Assembly (NCBI RefSeq): GCF_002812085.1 | Contig: NZ_NPDM01000001.1 | Location: 1,054,001 to 1,118,000, forward strand | DNA from: Leptospira levettii | Lineage (GTDB): Bacteria > Spirochaetota > Leptospiria > Leptospirales > Leptospiraceae | Length of the DNA stretch: 64,000 bases | Direction of reading: 5' to 3' | Shown here: positions 19,674 to 29,146 of the stretch, in pieces | Layout: every line of letters begins with the position of its first letter | How positions within the stretch are numbered: the first letter of the stretch is position 1 | The notes under the pieces: generated by a model | Databases searched by the model: none | What the model was told of the DNA's origin: nothing | What the model saw: the letters and a program-made list of their open reading frames with translations, nothing else | Program-made: the position numbers and the translations under genes

Positions 19674-21071
19674 TTACTTAATTTTATAAGTAATTTCTGC
19701 AGGTAAATTCTCCCATTCCGAATTTGTATCTTTACGAAAGTATACTGGAGATATCGAATTTTTCAGATTCAAACTTTGGTATAAAATCAAATCTGTCTCC
19801 TTTTTCTCAAAGTATCGTTTGTCTGTATTACTACCTAAACCTAAATCAGCGATTGGTATCCATCCATAACCTAATAAAAATACTGACAATGAATCTTGAA
19901 TGGATTTTGGTTTTCCTTTATCGAAGCGAATCATACGAAATGATTGAACAGGTATACCACTTTCTTTCATTTTCTCTTTGAAATCACTAATGCTAACACT
20001 GATTTGCCTAGTTTGGTAAATTAAATCCAAATAATCTCTTGGAAGCAATTTAATATCTTCCTGTGGTTTTTCGTAAAAAGGTGTTACATCCCCTGGATAT
20101 GTTGCCTCTTTATCTAAATAATCATCAGTTACATAGTATTTGATAAATTGATTTTTAGAAGAAAATTTATATTTTACGATCTGCTCACCAGGTAAATCTT
20201 CAATAGACAATTTCTTCAAATGAACTCTGTTTCTTTGAATGAAGGATGGCGCATAAGAAGAGTCAGTAAACTTAACACCTCTTATCCTTTGTTGTTCATT
20301 AGAAGGAGGATGTAAAATTGCAATTTGGGCTTTTGATAACGAAACTGAATCAAGTTTAAACTTTAAAGTTACTTCTAGATTAAATTCTTCTTCTCCAGAT
20401 GCAATGAAACGTTCAGTTTCAATGAAGGGAATGTTTTTAATCTCTTTATTTTCACGGTCCACAACCCAGAGTTTTGATCCACTGAGTAAAACACCTCTCA
20501 CAGATCGTAAATTGGTTTTAATGGAACCTGTAATTTTTCCGGTTTTGGTATCATATCTGTAAATGCTATTATCAGCGGAATCAGAGATCCATAATGAATC
20601 TCTACCGTAACAAATATCTCTCGGTCGAGTACGATCAGTAAAAAATCCGCCAATTAATAGAGATGTGGACTGGTCATAAATTTGAACCTTACCGGAATCT
20701 AAATCCAAAATATAATAATAGTTCCCCACACTTGCAATTCCTGCTACGTTTGCTAATGGAATTGAAATTTTATCAGTGATCCCACCAGAGTTTGGATCTA
20801 ATTTTAAAATCTGTTTTGGAGCTACGACTAATATTTTTCCTTCTCTAGAATCAAAACTAATCCCTCGTAAATTCGCCAAACCTAAATTATATATTTCTTG
20901 TTCACCAATTTCATTGATCTTAATGATTGCTCGTCGATTTGTATCTATATACCAAAAATTTACACCATCCCAAGCTAAACCATACGCTTTATCAGAAAGT
21001 TTGTATTCTTTGCTTTCTTGTGCGAATAATGGTAATGTAAAAATGAATAATAAAATCCAAATACGTTTCAA
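19674..21071 (-). CDS. Exported beta-propeller (NHL-like) protein
   Basis: 465 residues with a signal peptide (about 1-15, ending LFAQE). Residues ~20-225 show repeated blades such as AYGLAWDGVNFWYIDTN, RDICYGRDSLWISDS and RGVLLSGSKLWVVDR, spaced about 40-45 residues, fitting a beta-propeller. The C-terminal half (FNLEVTLKFKLDSVSLSKA onward) may resemble a transglutaminase-like domain, but no clear Cys-His-Asp triad is seen. It is probably periplasmic. Its start overlaps the stop of the site-2 protease gene by 4 bases, so the two are likely co-expressed. Confidence 0.75.
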   Translation of the reverse strand: MKRIWILLFIFTLPLFAQESKEYKLSDKAYGLAWDGVNFWYIDTNRRAIIKINEIGEQEIYNLGLANLRGISFDSREGKILVVAPKQILKLDPNSGGITDKISIPLANVAGIASVGNYYYILDLDSGKVQIYDQSTSLLIGGFFTDRTRPRDICYGRDSLWISDSADNSIYRYDTKTGKITGSIKTNLRSVRGVLLSGSKLWVVDRENKEIKNIPFIETERFIASGEEEFNLEVTLKFKLDSVSLSKAQIAILHPPSNEQQRIRGVKFTDSSYAPSFIQRNRVHLKKLSIEDLPGEQIVKYKFSSKNQFIKYYVTDDYLDKEATYPGDVTPFYEKPQEDIKLLPRDYLDLIYQTRQISVSISDFKEKMKESGIPVQSFRMIRFDKGKPKSIQDSLSVFLLGYGWIPIADLGLGSNTDKRYFEKKETDLILYQSLNLKNSISPVYFRKDTNSEWENLPAEITYKIK

Positions 21072-21997
21072 TCGCTTATACCTACTGTCTTAACTATCAG
21101 ACGAAATAGATCATCGAGTAAAGTAGGATTATCATATTCAGAACCGATTATGATTGGTTTTGGGACGAAAATAATTAGGAAAGATACTAATATCAAAATA
21201 CCAAACAGGAATCGAGTTTTACCAATTCCATACATTGCATCTTTGATGAAAGGATGTTCAACCTTTAACACATAATAAATCAAAAATCCCCAAACTAACC
21301 AGGTGAAATGGACCAAAGCAAAAATCAAAAAAAATCCAAATAGTATATGAATCCATTTTCGATAAGATTCACCAAACATCGAATAAATGACATGTCCACC
21401 ATCCAACTGTCCAAAAGGAAGCAAATTAATGGCAGTAACTAGCAGTCCTACCCATCCAGCTTTCGCCAAAGGATGAGCTTGGATATCCATGGTTGTAAAA
21501 TCAATTGGTCCAAGGATCCATTGAGTGGAAAAATATGTGAATGTACTGTCTCCAAAAAACAAAAAACCTGATCTGTCAATATTAGAAGGTATCTCCACAA
21601 CCTTTGATAAAGAAATACCAATGATCCACGCAACTAACGAAAGAATCAAACTAACTGCTGGTCCTCCTACTCCAATATCAAACAATACTTTTTTATTTGG
21701 GATTTGATCATTGATTTTGATCACAGCACCCATGGTTCCAATGGGACCAAATGGAAGTGGGATAAAATAAGGTAAACTTGCTCTGACTCCATAATACCTT
21801 GCAGGTAAATAATGGCCCATTTCATGAGCTAATAGTATGAACAATAAAGACACTGAGTACGGCCAATTTTCAAAAAAATAGAGTTTATAATTCTCTAATG
21901 TTTGTGGGATCCCTGGATTCAAAAAAATATCAGAATAAGTAAGTGAGAGAAATGTAAGGAAAAATAATAGAATGTGAGTTGTTTTATTGGATTCCAA
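21068..21997 (-). CDS. Site-2 protease family (M50) membrane metalloprotease
   Basis: 309 residues, with several membrane helices. The zinc motif HEMGH lies in a helix near residue 59 and the third ligand is in LLPFGQLDGGH near 195, both hallmarks of intramembrane S2P proteases. The protein lacks a PDZ domain, unlike RseP. S2P enzymes cut membrane-anchored anti-sigma factors or leader peptides. Coupling by a 4-base overlap to an exported beta-propeller protein and a likely lipoprotein suggests those may be partners or regulators; this is inference. It diverges from cysE across 187 bases. Confidence 0.88.
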   Translation of the reverse strand: MESNKTTHILLFFLTFLSLTYSDIFLNPGIPQTLENYKLYFFENWPYSVSLLFILLAHEMGHYLPARYYGVRASLPYFIPLPFGPIGTMGAVIKINDQIPNKKVLFDIGVGGPAVSLILSLVAWIIGISLSKVVEIPSNIDRSGFLFFGDSTFTYFSTQWILGPIDFTTMDIQAHPLAKAGWVGLLVTAINLLPFGQLDGGHVIYSMFGESYRKWIHILFGFFLIFALVHFTWLVWGFLIYYVLKVEHPFIKDAMYGIGKTRFLFGILILVSFLIIFVPKPIIIGSEYDNPTLLDDLFRLIVKTVGISD

Positions 21998-22184
21998 GGC
22001 CGAATCACCTAAAAATAAATTTATGATTCATTCGATCGAAATTTCTCAAAGAATCAATTAGATTCCGACAAAAAAAAGTGAGAAACAGAATTAGAATCAC
22101 GTTGGAAGTATCAGAAAAATATTGTTCCACTTTCTTTTAGGAAACTTAGAACTGTCTAAGGATTAGTCTTTCTCCAACAAATCG

Positions 22185-22901
22185 ATGTTTGAAAATATAA
22201 AAATCATTAAAAAATTTGACCCGGCGGCAAAATCGTATCTAGAAATCATACTCTGTTACCCGGGTTTGCATGCACTTTGGTTACATAAGTTAGCACATCT
22301 TCTATACCGTATGAGACTTCCTATCATACCTAGGCTCTTCAATTATTTAAGTCGTTTTCTCACTGGAATTGACATCCATCCAGGAGCAAAAATTGCACCA
22401 GGAGTTTTTATCGACCATGGTGCAGGTGTAGTCATTGGAGAAACTGCCGTCATTGGATCTGGGTCCCTCATTTTCCAAGGTGTGACCTTAGGAGGGACTG
22501 GTAAGGAAACTGGCAAACGCCATCCAACAATAGGGAAAAATGTAGTGATAGGAGCTGGAGCCAAAATTCTCGGTAACATCACTGTAGAAGACCATGTTCG
22601 AGTCGGTGCTGGTTCTGTGGTGATGCGAAATGTCCCTGCGGGGTGTACAGTCGTTGGTATCCCAGGTAAAGTTGTAAAGGCTGGCGATGGCACTTCTGAT
22701 AGCATGGAACAAATGTTAGAACACAACCAAATGCCAGACCCTATTGCAAAAGTTTTTTCTGTATTACTTGAGAAAGTGGAAACTCAACAACAATTGATAA
22801 ACAAACTTTACGAAAAACAACAATTATTAGAGAAGTCCAACTCAAATCCCCCAGAAGATGATTTGTTTTTGCAAGAATTCATTCATGGAGATGGAATCTA
22901 A
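22185..22901 (+). CDS. cysE: Serine O-acetyltransferase
   Basis: 238 residues. A short helical N-terminal part ([30 protein letters not shown]) is followed by left-handed beta-helix hexapeptide repeats (~65-165): [49 protein letters not shown]. The catalytic His of DHGAG and the CoA loop are present. It makes O-acetylserine from serine and acetyl-CoA for cysteine synthesis. The C-terminal ~50 residues form an extra helix rich in Gln/Leu ([21 protein letters not shown]). Its stop overlaps the convergent gene by 4 bases. Confidence 0.93.
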   Translation: MFENIKIIKKFDPAAKSYLEIILCYPGLHALWLHKLAHLLYRMRLPIIPRLFNYLSRFLTGIDIHPGAKIAPGVFIDHGAGVVIGETAVIGSGSLIFQGVTLGGTGKETGKRHPTIGKNVVIGAGAKILGNITVEDHVRVGAGSVVMRNVPAGCTVVGIPGKVVKAGDGTSDSMEQMLEHNQMPDPIAKVFSVLLEKVETQQQLINKLYEKQQLLEKSNSNPPEDDLFLQEFIHGDGI

Positions 22902-23797
22902 AATTCTTTTAGTAATTCATTTTTTTTCTTTTGGTACTCGTCATCCGTTATCAATTTATTTTTCCTCATCTCTTCTAAGGTTTTTAATTTTTCGGGAACA
23001 GATTTCCAATTTTCTTGTGGAATTGGAGTTACATCCTCTTCTTTCGGATAACGATAAATAGGTGGATTTGGTAAAATTTCTAAATTTTTATATACAATAA
23101 CATTTCCATAAATTTGATTTTTCATTTGCGATTGTTCGCGGTATAAACTTACGGAATCTTTATTTTTAAGCCACAATTCTGGTTTATAAATTGGTTTGAT
23201 TGGTCGGGGTTGGAATATCACCCAATCTTCAAACGAATATTGAGTTGGGAAAGTGATATTGGTATTAATCTCCTGAAACAAAATCACGATTCCATTTTCT
23301 GTGCCCATAATGTAAAAACTGGTTTTTAATATTTTTACGTTGGGAGACAAAAGATCATCAATTTTGAAAATGCATAAGTATACTTTCTTCTGGTCTTGTT
23401 CGGTTATTTTTTGTACAAATCGTTCTAATTCTGATACATAAGATTCAGGCACTAAGTGGTCCCAGTCTTCGTAAGCCAAAACCCCTCGTTTGAAATGAAT
23501 TGATGACAAAATTTTAGGTAGTTCTTTTAAATGAGAACTACTAAGTTTTAATTGGCTCAATTGAGTTGGAAATAATTCCTTCCAATCCTCTTCCTCAACT
23601 TCAAAGAAGGCAATTGATGCCGAAGAATCAATTAATTTGATTTTTTGTTGGAATTGGGAACAAGTTATGTTCAATATTAGCAAAAACAAAACAAAAGTTA
23701 ATTTTGAACTTGCCGTTAATAGATTTATGAACGATATTTTGAAAGTGCAAAAAAATTTGATCCTTCTATTTTTGCTCTTGTTCTCTCTTCCAATCAT
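22898..23797 (-). CDS. Lipoprotein with C-terminal SHOCT-like motif
   Basis: About 299 residues from the ATG at 23797 (an ATG at 23809 is also in frame). A long basic leader precedes a hydrophobic stretch and lipobox ([13 protein letters not shown]), so it is likely a lipoprotein. The middle is unrecognised. The end, [26 protein letters not shown], is a SHOCT motif (short C-terminal domain found on many unrelated proteins). The 5' end overlaps the divergent thioredoxin-like gene by about 70 bases, an odd arrangement that constrains both signal peptides. Function is unknown. Confidence 0.72.
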   Translation of the reverse strand: MIGRENKSKNRRIKFFCTFKISFINLLTASSKLTFVLFLLILNITCSQFQQKIKLIDSSASIAFFEVEEEDWKELFPTQLSQLKLSSSHLKELPKILSSIHFKRGVLAYEDWDHLVPESYVSELERFVQKITEQDQKKVYLCIFKIDDLLSPNVKILKTSFYIMGTENGIVILFQEINTNITFPTQYSFEDWVIFQPRPIKPIYKPELWLKNKDSVSLYREQSQMKNQIYGNVIVYKNLEILPNPPIYRYPKEEDVTPIPQENWKSVPEKLKTLEEMRKNKLITDDEYQKKKNELLKEF

Positions 23798-24236
23798 TGC
23801 TGATTCCATACCACAATTTCAAATGAAGGATCAATATGGGCAATCGTATTCTGACACATCCGTCAAAGGAAAACCGATTGTTCTGATGGGATGTTTTTTG
23901 CGCGATGTGGAAGTATGTAGAAAACAAGGACGTAAACTCTACTGGAAAATGCAAAATTTATTATGGAAAGACAGTAACAAAGTCAATTTTTTGCTTTATT
24001 TGGACCTAAAAGAATCAAACAAAATTGTAGAAGACTACATAGAAGAGTCTAAACACAAACAATATGAAAATATTCTGTTAGATAGGAAAGGACAACTGAC
24101 AAATGGTTTGTCAAAGGGTGAAGTTTACATTCGAATCTATAACAAATCAGGAAAACTCATCTCTTCCTCATACCAATCTCAAATTGAGGAAACACTGATC
24201 CAGGAAGTTTATGAAATTCTTAAAAAAGAAATTTAA
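23727..24236 (+). CDS. Exported thioredoxin-fold-like protein
   Basis: 169 residues from the ATG at 23727; the open frame continues 30 codons upstream to a TTG, but the signal peptide ([18 protein letters not shown]) sits well behind this ATG. The mature part begins IPQFQMKDQYGQSYSDTSVKG and has KPIVLMGCFLRDVEVCRKQG, like the start of a thioredoxin/peroxiredoxin fold, with two cysteines nine residues apart rather than CxxC. It is probably periplasmic. It overlaps the next gene by 26 bases in another frame, so the two are probably co-translated. Confidence 0.7.
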   Translation: MNDILKVQKNLILLFLLLFSLPIIADSIPQFQMKDQYGQSYSDTSVKGKPIVLMGCFLRDVEVCRKQGRKLYWKMQNLLWKDSNKVNFLLYLDLKESNKIVEDYIEESKHKQYENILLDRKGQLTNGLSKGEVYIRIYNKSGKLISSSYQSQIEETLIQEVYEILKKEI

Positions 24237-25434
24237 TCTCCCATTCATTTTTACGATTGTGTTCATTTGTTTAAATTCTCAAAATTGCCTTCATAAAAAT
24301 CTCGACCAATACCAATTTTGGACTGGTTATGATCATTTACAAAAATCGATCAAATCCACTGCTAAAAATGAAATTCTTTTTGCTGCACTCGCTGGATCTT
24401 TATCCGACGACAATGAATCCCAACTGTTAAAAAATTCCGATGGATTTCCGATGGTTACTCTTTCAGGAAAAAAAGACCAAAATCAAAATTGGAATCTTAG
24501 ATGGTATGAATTTGATTCTAAAAATTATGATTATTATGCCAATGTTACGTTCACACCAAAATCTTGGGATGAAAAGGAAATTTACGCTGTTGAGCGAAAA
24601 ATCATTCATAAACTAAATGGATACCAACCAAGAGACTTTTTCAAGTGGCTGAATGAATTTGCTTTATTAGTAAATGATCATAATGCTTACCAAGAATTAA
24701 AATCGAATTCTAAAAATCTACAATTCCTTTGTAGTGTTATGTATTGCCATACCACCGAAACTGCGGAATGGCAAACTTTAGAATTTACTATCAATGAAAC
24801 TACCAAATCTAAATTCCCAGGTTTTTACCAACGAACAGGAAGTAGATTAGAAAAAACAAAATTTAATATTATGATTTGGGATAAAGGAAATCCAACCCAT
24901 CGACTCAAAATTACTAACCAAGGAAAAACTTTAATATTCCATTTCCCAGTGAATCCACCTAAAGACTATTTTCTGACACCACAAGAAATTCATTTTTTAG
25001 GTGATATTGAAATTCGTTCCTTTGGTATCACATTAAAAATTGATAATTTAGAATACAGACTCAAAACCATTTTTGAAAAGAACATTGATACCCTGCATGG
25101 AAATTTTTTGAGAATTGGTAAAAAGGAAATTAATGGTAACTTTTTTTATGTAATCCCTCAAGGATTCGTTAACTTTTTTATCCCAGGAAATATGGATGAA
25201 TACTTTGATGAATTCTTTACATTACTAATACAAGGCACCCAAGGCAAAGGTGGATCACAACTCCATGCCAAGTTTGAAAAAACTAAACAAGGCCAAATAA
25301 ATACAATTAACACTTATAATGAAATTAAACGTAAAAAGTTTTCTTTGTTTGGAAATGATGATTCACAAAAAGCAAGTAATGACTTTGATTTTTTTGCTTC
25401 CTGGGAAGAAGCAATGTTAGGAGATCTCAAATAG
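24211..25434 (+). CDS. Hypothetical lipoprotein
   Basis: 407 residues; family not recognised. The N-terminus has a basic start, a hydrophobic stretch and lipobox-like NSQNC (FIFTIVFICLNSQNCLHK), pointing to a lipoprotein. The body is rich in Phe, Asn and Lys with alternating beta-like segments (LRWYEFDSKNYDYYANVTF; FFYVIPQGFVNFFIPG). AGGAAG precedes the ATG. It overlaps the thioredoxin-like gene by 26 bases and ends at a hairpin terminator. The pair may form an envelope module; nothing in the sequence gives a reaction. Confidence 0.75.
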   Translation: MKFLKKKFNLPFIFTIVFICLNSQNCLHKNLDQYQFWTGYDHLQKSIKSTAKNEILFAALAGSLSDDNESQLLKNSDGFPMVTLSGKKDQNQNWNLRWYEFDSKNYDYYANVTFTPKSWDEKEIYAVERKIIHKLNGYQPRDFFKWLNEFALLVNDHNAYQELKSNSKNLQFLCSVMYCHTTETAEWQTLEFTINETTKSKFPGFYQRTGSRLEKTKFNIMIWDKGNPTHRLKITNQGKTLIFHFPVNPPKDYFLTPQEIHFLGDIEIRSFGITLKIDNLEYRLKTIFEKNIDTLHGNFLRIGKKEINGNFFYVIPQGFVNFFIPGNMDEYFDEFFTLLIQGTQGKGGSQLHAKFEKTKQGQINTINTYNEIKRKKFSLFGNDDSQKASNDFDFFASWEEAMLGDLK

Positions 25435-25470
25435 ACGAAACTGAATTTTGACATTCAAGTTTCGTTTTTT
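25435..25470. terminator. Bidirectional hairpin terminator
   Basis: ACGAAACTGAAT (25435-25446) pairs with ATTCAAGTTTCGT (25453-25465) with one bulged A, followed by T6 on the + strand; the - strand reads into AT-rich sequence. It separates the + strand lipoprotein gene from the convergent trpG. Confidence 0.7.
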
Positions 25471-25473
25471 AGT

Positions 25474-26082
25474 TTATTTGCCGTTAATAAAATTTCGAAG
25501 TAATTCTTTTCCTTCTTCAGACCCAAAAGATTCAGGATGGAATTGTACCCCTTCTATCTTAAAGGTTTTGTGGCGTAATCCCATAATTTCTCCTTTACCT
25601 TCACCTGAAGAAACACGAGCTGTCACTTCCAAATCTTTGGGTAAGGAAGATTCCTTAGCCACTAATGAGTGATAACGCATAATTTCGATATTCTGAGTAA
25701 GACCTGAAAAAACACCCTTACCATTGTGTTCTATGGGTGAAAGTTTTCCATGCATTGCAACATTTGCACGAACCACTTCTCCACCAAATACAGTAGCCAT
25801 TCCTTGCATTCCCAAACAGATTCCGAGTATAGGAGTTGTTTTTCCTAATTCTTTTAAGAGTTCAGCACTCACTCCAAAATAAGCAGGATCCGCAGGATGG
25901 CCTGGGCCAGGAGAAATGATAATTTTATCGTAATTTGCTTCTTTGATTTCAGAGAATGATTTTTCATCATTACGAACCACATCCAATTGAAATGGAGTTT
26001 CTCTTTCTTCTAAAATTTCACCAATGATTTGGTATAAATTATACGTAAAGGAATCGTAATTGTCTAAGATAAGAACTTTCAT
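25474..26082 (-). CDS. trpG: Anthranilate synthase component II (glutamine amidotransferase)
   Basis: 202 residues from the ATG at 26082, preferred over an ATG six codons upstream because TAGGGA lies 8 bases before it. NYDSFTYN at the N-terminus, nucleophile C89 in GICLGMQG and H182/E184 in VQFHPES complete the class I GATase site. It supplies ammonia to TrpE for anthranilate synthesis. It starts 11 bases after the trpE stop, so trpE-trpG form an operon. A second, unlinked copy of this family is at 2.9 kb. Confidence 0.92.
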   Translation of the reverse strand: MKVLILDNYDSFTYNLYQIIGEILEERETPFQLDVVRNDEKSFSEIKEANYDKIIISPGPGHPADPAYFGVSAELLKELGKTTPILGICLGMQGMATVFGGEVVRANVAMHGKLSPIEHNGKGVFSGLTQNIEIMRYHSLVAKESSLPKDLEVTARVSSGEGKGEIMGLRHKTFKIEGVQFHPESFGSEEGKELLRNFINGK

Positions 26083-26092
26083 TTTTGTTTCC

Positions 26093-27502
26093 CTACCCAT
26101 TTCCTTTTGTTTCAGAAGGGATTGTATCTTTGTGTAATTCTAATGCCTTACGAACAGATGCCATTTTATTCATGATTTCTTGGTATTCATCTTCTGGATT
26201 GGAATCGTAAACAATGCCACCAGAAGCACGCACAAACCCTTTTCCATTATGAACAAAAAAACTTCTGATTGGAATGGCAAATGTACAATCACCGTTAAAC
26301 CCAAAACTTCCCACTGCTCCACCATAAGGTCCACGCGGTGATTTTTCGATTCGTTCAATGATTTTCATGGATTCTATTTTGGGAGCACCTGATAAGGTCC
26401 CAGCTGGAAACGATGATGCAAGACCAGAGAACATATCTTCTTTTGAAGATAAAATACCTACCACTTCACTTGAAATATGTTGTACATGAGAGAAACGTTT
26501 GATATCAAATCTTCTCCTTACCTTTACTGTTCCAAATTTTGCAACACGACCAATATCATTTCGATGGAGATCGATCAACATATTATGTTCTGCGATTTCT
26601 TTTGGATCCATTAAAAGTTTTCGTGCAAGGATTGTATCTTCCTTTGCATCCTTTCCACGTTTAGTGGTGCCAGCAAGAGGGAAAGATTCCATCTCCCCTT
26701 GTCTCAATCGAAATAATAATTCTGGACTTGCACCAAGAATCACTCGTTTACCAAATTTCACATAATACATATGAGGTGAAGGATTGATCTCGCGAAGGGT
26801 TTCGTAAATGGCCAGAGGATTACCTTCTACTGAATATGTTTCTTCAAAACCAATTTGGCATTGGAATGTATTCCCTGCTTTCACTTCCTCTAACGCTTCT
26901 TCTACCATTTGTTTGTGTACATCTTTGGAAAGACCATCATTTAAAATTGTAACTTTTGCATTCGGTTTTTTGGTACTTGGTTTTTCTAATGAACCAAGGA
27001 TTGACTTAACAAGGTCAATGCGATTGTTCCCGTTATCAAAATAGATGAGTTCACCTGTAAATTTATCATATATTAGACCATCTAGATACATCCCAAATAT
27101 CATGGCAGGAAAATCAGGATGTGGCTTTAAGTGTAACTTGGGTTCAAAAAACTGCATACTTTGGTAACCCAAGTATCCAACTAGTCCCCCAGCATAACTG
27201 ATGCTTAGTGAATTATAATCTGTAATGTTTCGGAGCGCAAAATAAGGATTCTCAACTTGATATGCTTTCCCATCAATTTCGAGGACACCAGGTTCACCTT
27301 TGATCAAATGAGAAGGGTCAAATCCAATGACGGAATACCTTGAGTCGTATTGGTTATCGCCAGCCGATTCCAAAAGAAAACAATTTTCATATTTCTCTTC
27401 AATCTCTCGAAAGAGTTCCCAAAACTCGATCCCTTCTGATAAACTTAAAGAAGTGTAATTGGGTTTTTTGGGGATGGAGATTTTAGGAAGTGATTGGCTC
27501 AT
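26093..27502 (-). CDS. trpE: Anthranilate synthase component I
   Basis: 469 residues from the ATG at 27502 (a TTG eight codons earlier is also open). The N-terminal FLLESA motif is the tryptophan feedback site and separates TrpE from PabB. The chorismate-binding region has FPLAGTTKRG, HNMLIDLHRNDIGRV, FPAGTLSGAPK and RASGGIVYDSNPEDEYQE. With TrpG it converts chorismate and glutamine to anthranilate, the first step of tryptophan synthesis. I saw no leader peptide rich in Trp codons upstream; control is probably by feedback. Confidence 0.93.
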   Translation of the reverse strand: MSQSLPKISIPKKPNYTSLSLSEGIEFWELFREIEEKYENCFLLESAGDNQYDSRYSVIGFDPSHLIKGEPGVLEIDGKAYQVENPYFALRNITDYNSLSISYAGGLVGYLGYQSMQFFEPKLHLKPHPDFPAMIFGMYLDGLIYDKFTGELIYFDNGNNRIDLVKSILGSLEKPSTKKPNAKVTILNDGLSKDVHKQMVEEALEEVKAGNTFQCQIGFEETYSVEGNPLAIYETLREINPSPHMYYVKFGKRVILGASPELLFRLRQGEMESFPLAGTTKRGKDAKEDTILARKLLMDPKEIAEHNMLIDLHRNDIGRVAKFGTVKVRRRFDIKRFSHVQHISSEVVGILSSKEDMFSGLASSFPAGTLSGAPKIESMKIIERIEKSPRGPYGGAVGSFGFNGDCTFAIPIRSFFVHNGKGFVRASGGIVYDSNPEDEYQEIMNKMASVRKALELHKDTIPSETKGNG

Positions 27503-27553
27503 AGTGTACTCAATGTTTGTTACCAAGATTCATTTTGAATCAATTTTAGAAAT

Positions 27554-27590
27554 AAAAAAGGCAGGTGCCGGATTCCGGAACCTGCCTTTT
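27554..27590 (-). terminator. Strong hairpin terminator downstream of sodB
   Basis: AAAAGGCAGGT and ACCTGCCTTTT form an 11-bp stem around an inner CCGGA/TCCGG hairpin. On the - strand the stem is followed by T6, fitting termination of sodB before trpE. Confidence 0.8.
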
Positions 27591-27615
27591 CTGACATTGG
27601 ATGAGAATCCTGAAA

Positions 27616-28188
27616 TTATAGATTTTTGTTTGCGAAATCCCAATTCACTAAATTCCAGAATGCTTCTACATATTTTGGTCGAGCATTTCGGAAATCAATG
27701 TAGTATGCATGTTCCCAAACATCGATAGTAAGTAGTGCTTGGAGACCATCTTTTAATGGGCTACCAGCATTGCTTGTATTCACGATTTCGAGACCATCGC
27801 CTTTTTTCACAAGCCATGTCCAACCTGATCCAAAATTTGTCACTGCTGACTGTGTGAACTTTTCCTTGAATGCATCAAAAGATCCAAAGGATTTTGTAAT
27901 GAGGTCTGCCACTGCCCCTTTTGGAGCTCCTCCACCACTTGGAGACAAGGAATGCCAGTAAAAAGTGTGGTTCCAAACTTGTGCAGCATTGTTAAAAATA
28001 CCACCTGTGGATTTTTTCACGATGTCTTCTAAACTTGCACTTTCAAATTCAGTCCCTTTGATGAGATTGTTTAAGTTGGTAATGTAAGTTTGGTGGTGTT
28101 TTCCATAATGAAACTCTAAAGTTTCTGCAGAAATATGGGGAGCGAGTGCATCCTTTGCATAAGGAAGTTCTGGGAGTTTATGTTCCAT
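27616..28188 (-). CDS. sodB: Iron superoxide dismutase
   Basis: 190 residues, standard for FeSOD. Metal ligands are in [12 protein letters not shown] (first His), WNHTFYW (second His) and [10 protein letters not shown] (Asp and His). [16 protein letters not shown] is the iron-type form of this signature. It removes superoxide in the cytosol; no signal peptide is seen. AGGAGA precedes the start. Pathogenic leptospires are reported to lack SOD, so its presence is a hint of a saprophytic species. It has its own terminator and follows inositol monophosphatase by 106 bases containing an inverted repeat. Confidence 0.95.
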   Translation of the reverse strand: MEHKLPELPYAKDALAPHISAETLEFHYGKHHQTYITNLNNLIKGTEFESASLEDIVKKSTGGIFNNAAQVWNHTFYWHSLSPSGGGAPKGAVADLITKSFGSFDAFKEKFTQSAVTNFGSGWTWLVKKGDGLEIVNTSNAGSPLKDGLQALLTIDVWEHAYYIDFRNARPKYVEAFWNLVNWDFANKNL

Positions 28189-28269
28189 GGTGGTCTCCTG
28201 ATGGATCTAAGTGTATTTGTATTTTGTCTCTAGTCTCATTCACAAAAGCAAATCGTAAACTAAAAAAGT

Positions 28270-28289
28270 AGAATGATTCTAATCATTCT
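28270..28289. repeat. Inverted repeat upstream of sodB / downstream of suhB-like gene
   Basis: AGAATGATT (28270-28278) and AATCATTCT (28281-28289) are perfect arms with a 2-base spacer. On the - strand it is followed by ACTTTTTTAG, so it can be the intrinsic terminator of the upstream gene. It also resembles a Fur/PerR-type operator and lies about 80 bases upstream of sodB. Both readings are possible. Confidence 0.5.
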
Positions 28290-28294
28290 CTCTA

Positions 28295-29137
28295 TCAATT
28301 TCGACTGACGGTAGAACGAACTGTCTTCAATAAATTTAAAATTTCTGAGTGTAATACCCCGTTGGATGCTACTAACTCAGGAAGTCCTGTATAGTAATGA
28401 ACTCCATTTAAGTCAGTTAATTTCCCACCTGCTTCTGATAAAATGACGGAGATGGCAGAAACGTCCCAATGTTTCACCGTTTTTTCCCAAATGGCATCCA
28501 TAACACCTTCTGCAATGAAACATACATCCAAAACAAAGGAACCGGTCCGGCGAAAGGACCGAGCATAGGTCAAAAACCCAGACAAATCTGCCATAATCTC
28601 TTGGATCATATGGGCTCTTTTGGTAGGAAGGTTGGGAGAAAAAATAGCACGATTGAGTTCCGAAACACGAGATGTGACAATTGGTTCACCATTTTTAAAA
28701 GCACCTTCTCCCATCACAGCTGAATAGACAGATTCTTGGGGAGGGACAATCACCACTCCACCGACGGGCGTGTCACGATGTTCCAAACCAAAAGAAATAG
28801 CATAAAGAGGAAGGCCTCTCACAAAATTCATGGAACCATCGACAGGATCTAAAACCCACTTAAACTCACCGCCATCAATTGGTGGTTTGTCTTCACAAAC
28901 AATTCCATCTTTTGGAAAGGATTTTTGCAAAAAACGAATTAGAATATCACCTAACTTTCCATCTGCGGCATCAATTCTTTCTTTTTCCTCTGCATCCGTA
29001 TCTGATCTAATAGCAGAAACTTCTCTTTGGATTTTTTTTGCTTCATGGATGATTCCCATGGCATTGGCTTTAACATACTCGATGCGTTTGATTGTCTCAT
29101 CGACAGGGAAATTGATCGTTGGTGAAGAGATACCCAT
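28295..29137 (-). CDS. Inositol monophosphatase family phosphatase
   Basis: 280 residues. The lithium-sensitive phosphatase motifs are present: metal motif 1 DPVDGSMNFVRG near 117-128 and motif 2 WDVSAISVILSEAGG near 222-236; the upstream glutamate motif is CEDKPP rather than the common GEE. Members dephosphorylate inositol-1-phosphate, NADP, or sulfur nucleotides such as PAP, and SuhB also binds RNA polymerase in E. coli. Which applies here is not decidable. It starts 9 bases after an unknown gene on the same strand and is probably in one transcript with it. Confidence 0.88.
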   Translation of the reverse strand: MGISSPTINFPVDETIKRIEYVKANAMGIIHEAKKIQREVSAIRSDTDAEEKERIDAADGKLGDILIRFLQKSFPKDGIVCEDKPPIDGGEFKWVLDPVDGSMNFVRGLPLYAISFGLEHRDTPVGGVVIVPPQESVYSAVMGEGAFKNGEPIVTSRVSELNRAIFSPNLPTKRAHMIQEIMADLSGFLTYARSFRRTGSFVLDVCFIAEGVMDAIWEKTVKHWDVSAISVILSEAGGKLTDLNGVHYYTGLPELVASNGVLHSEILNLLKTVRSTVSRN

Positions 29138-29146
29138 AGTAATTAC

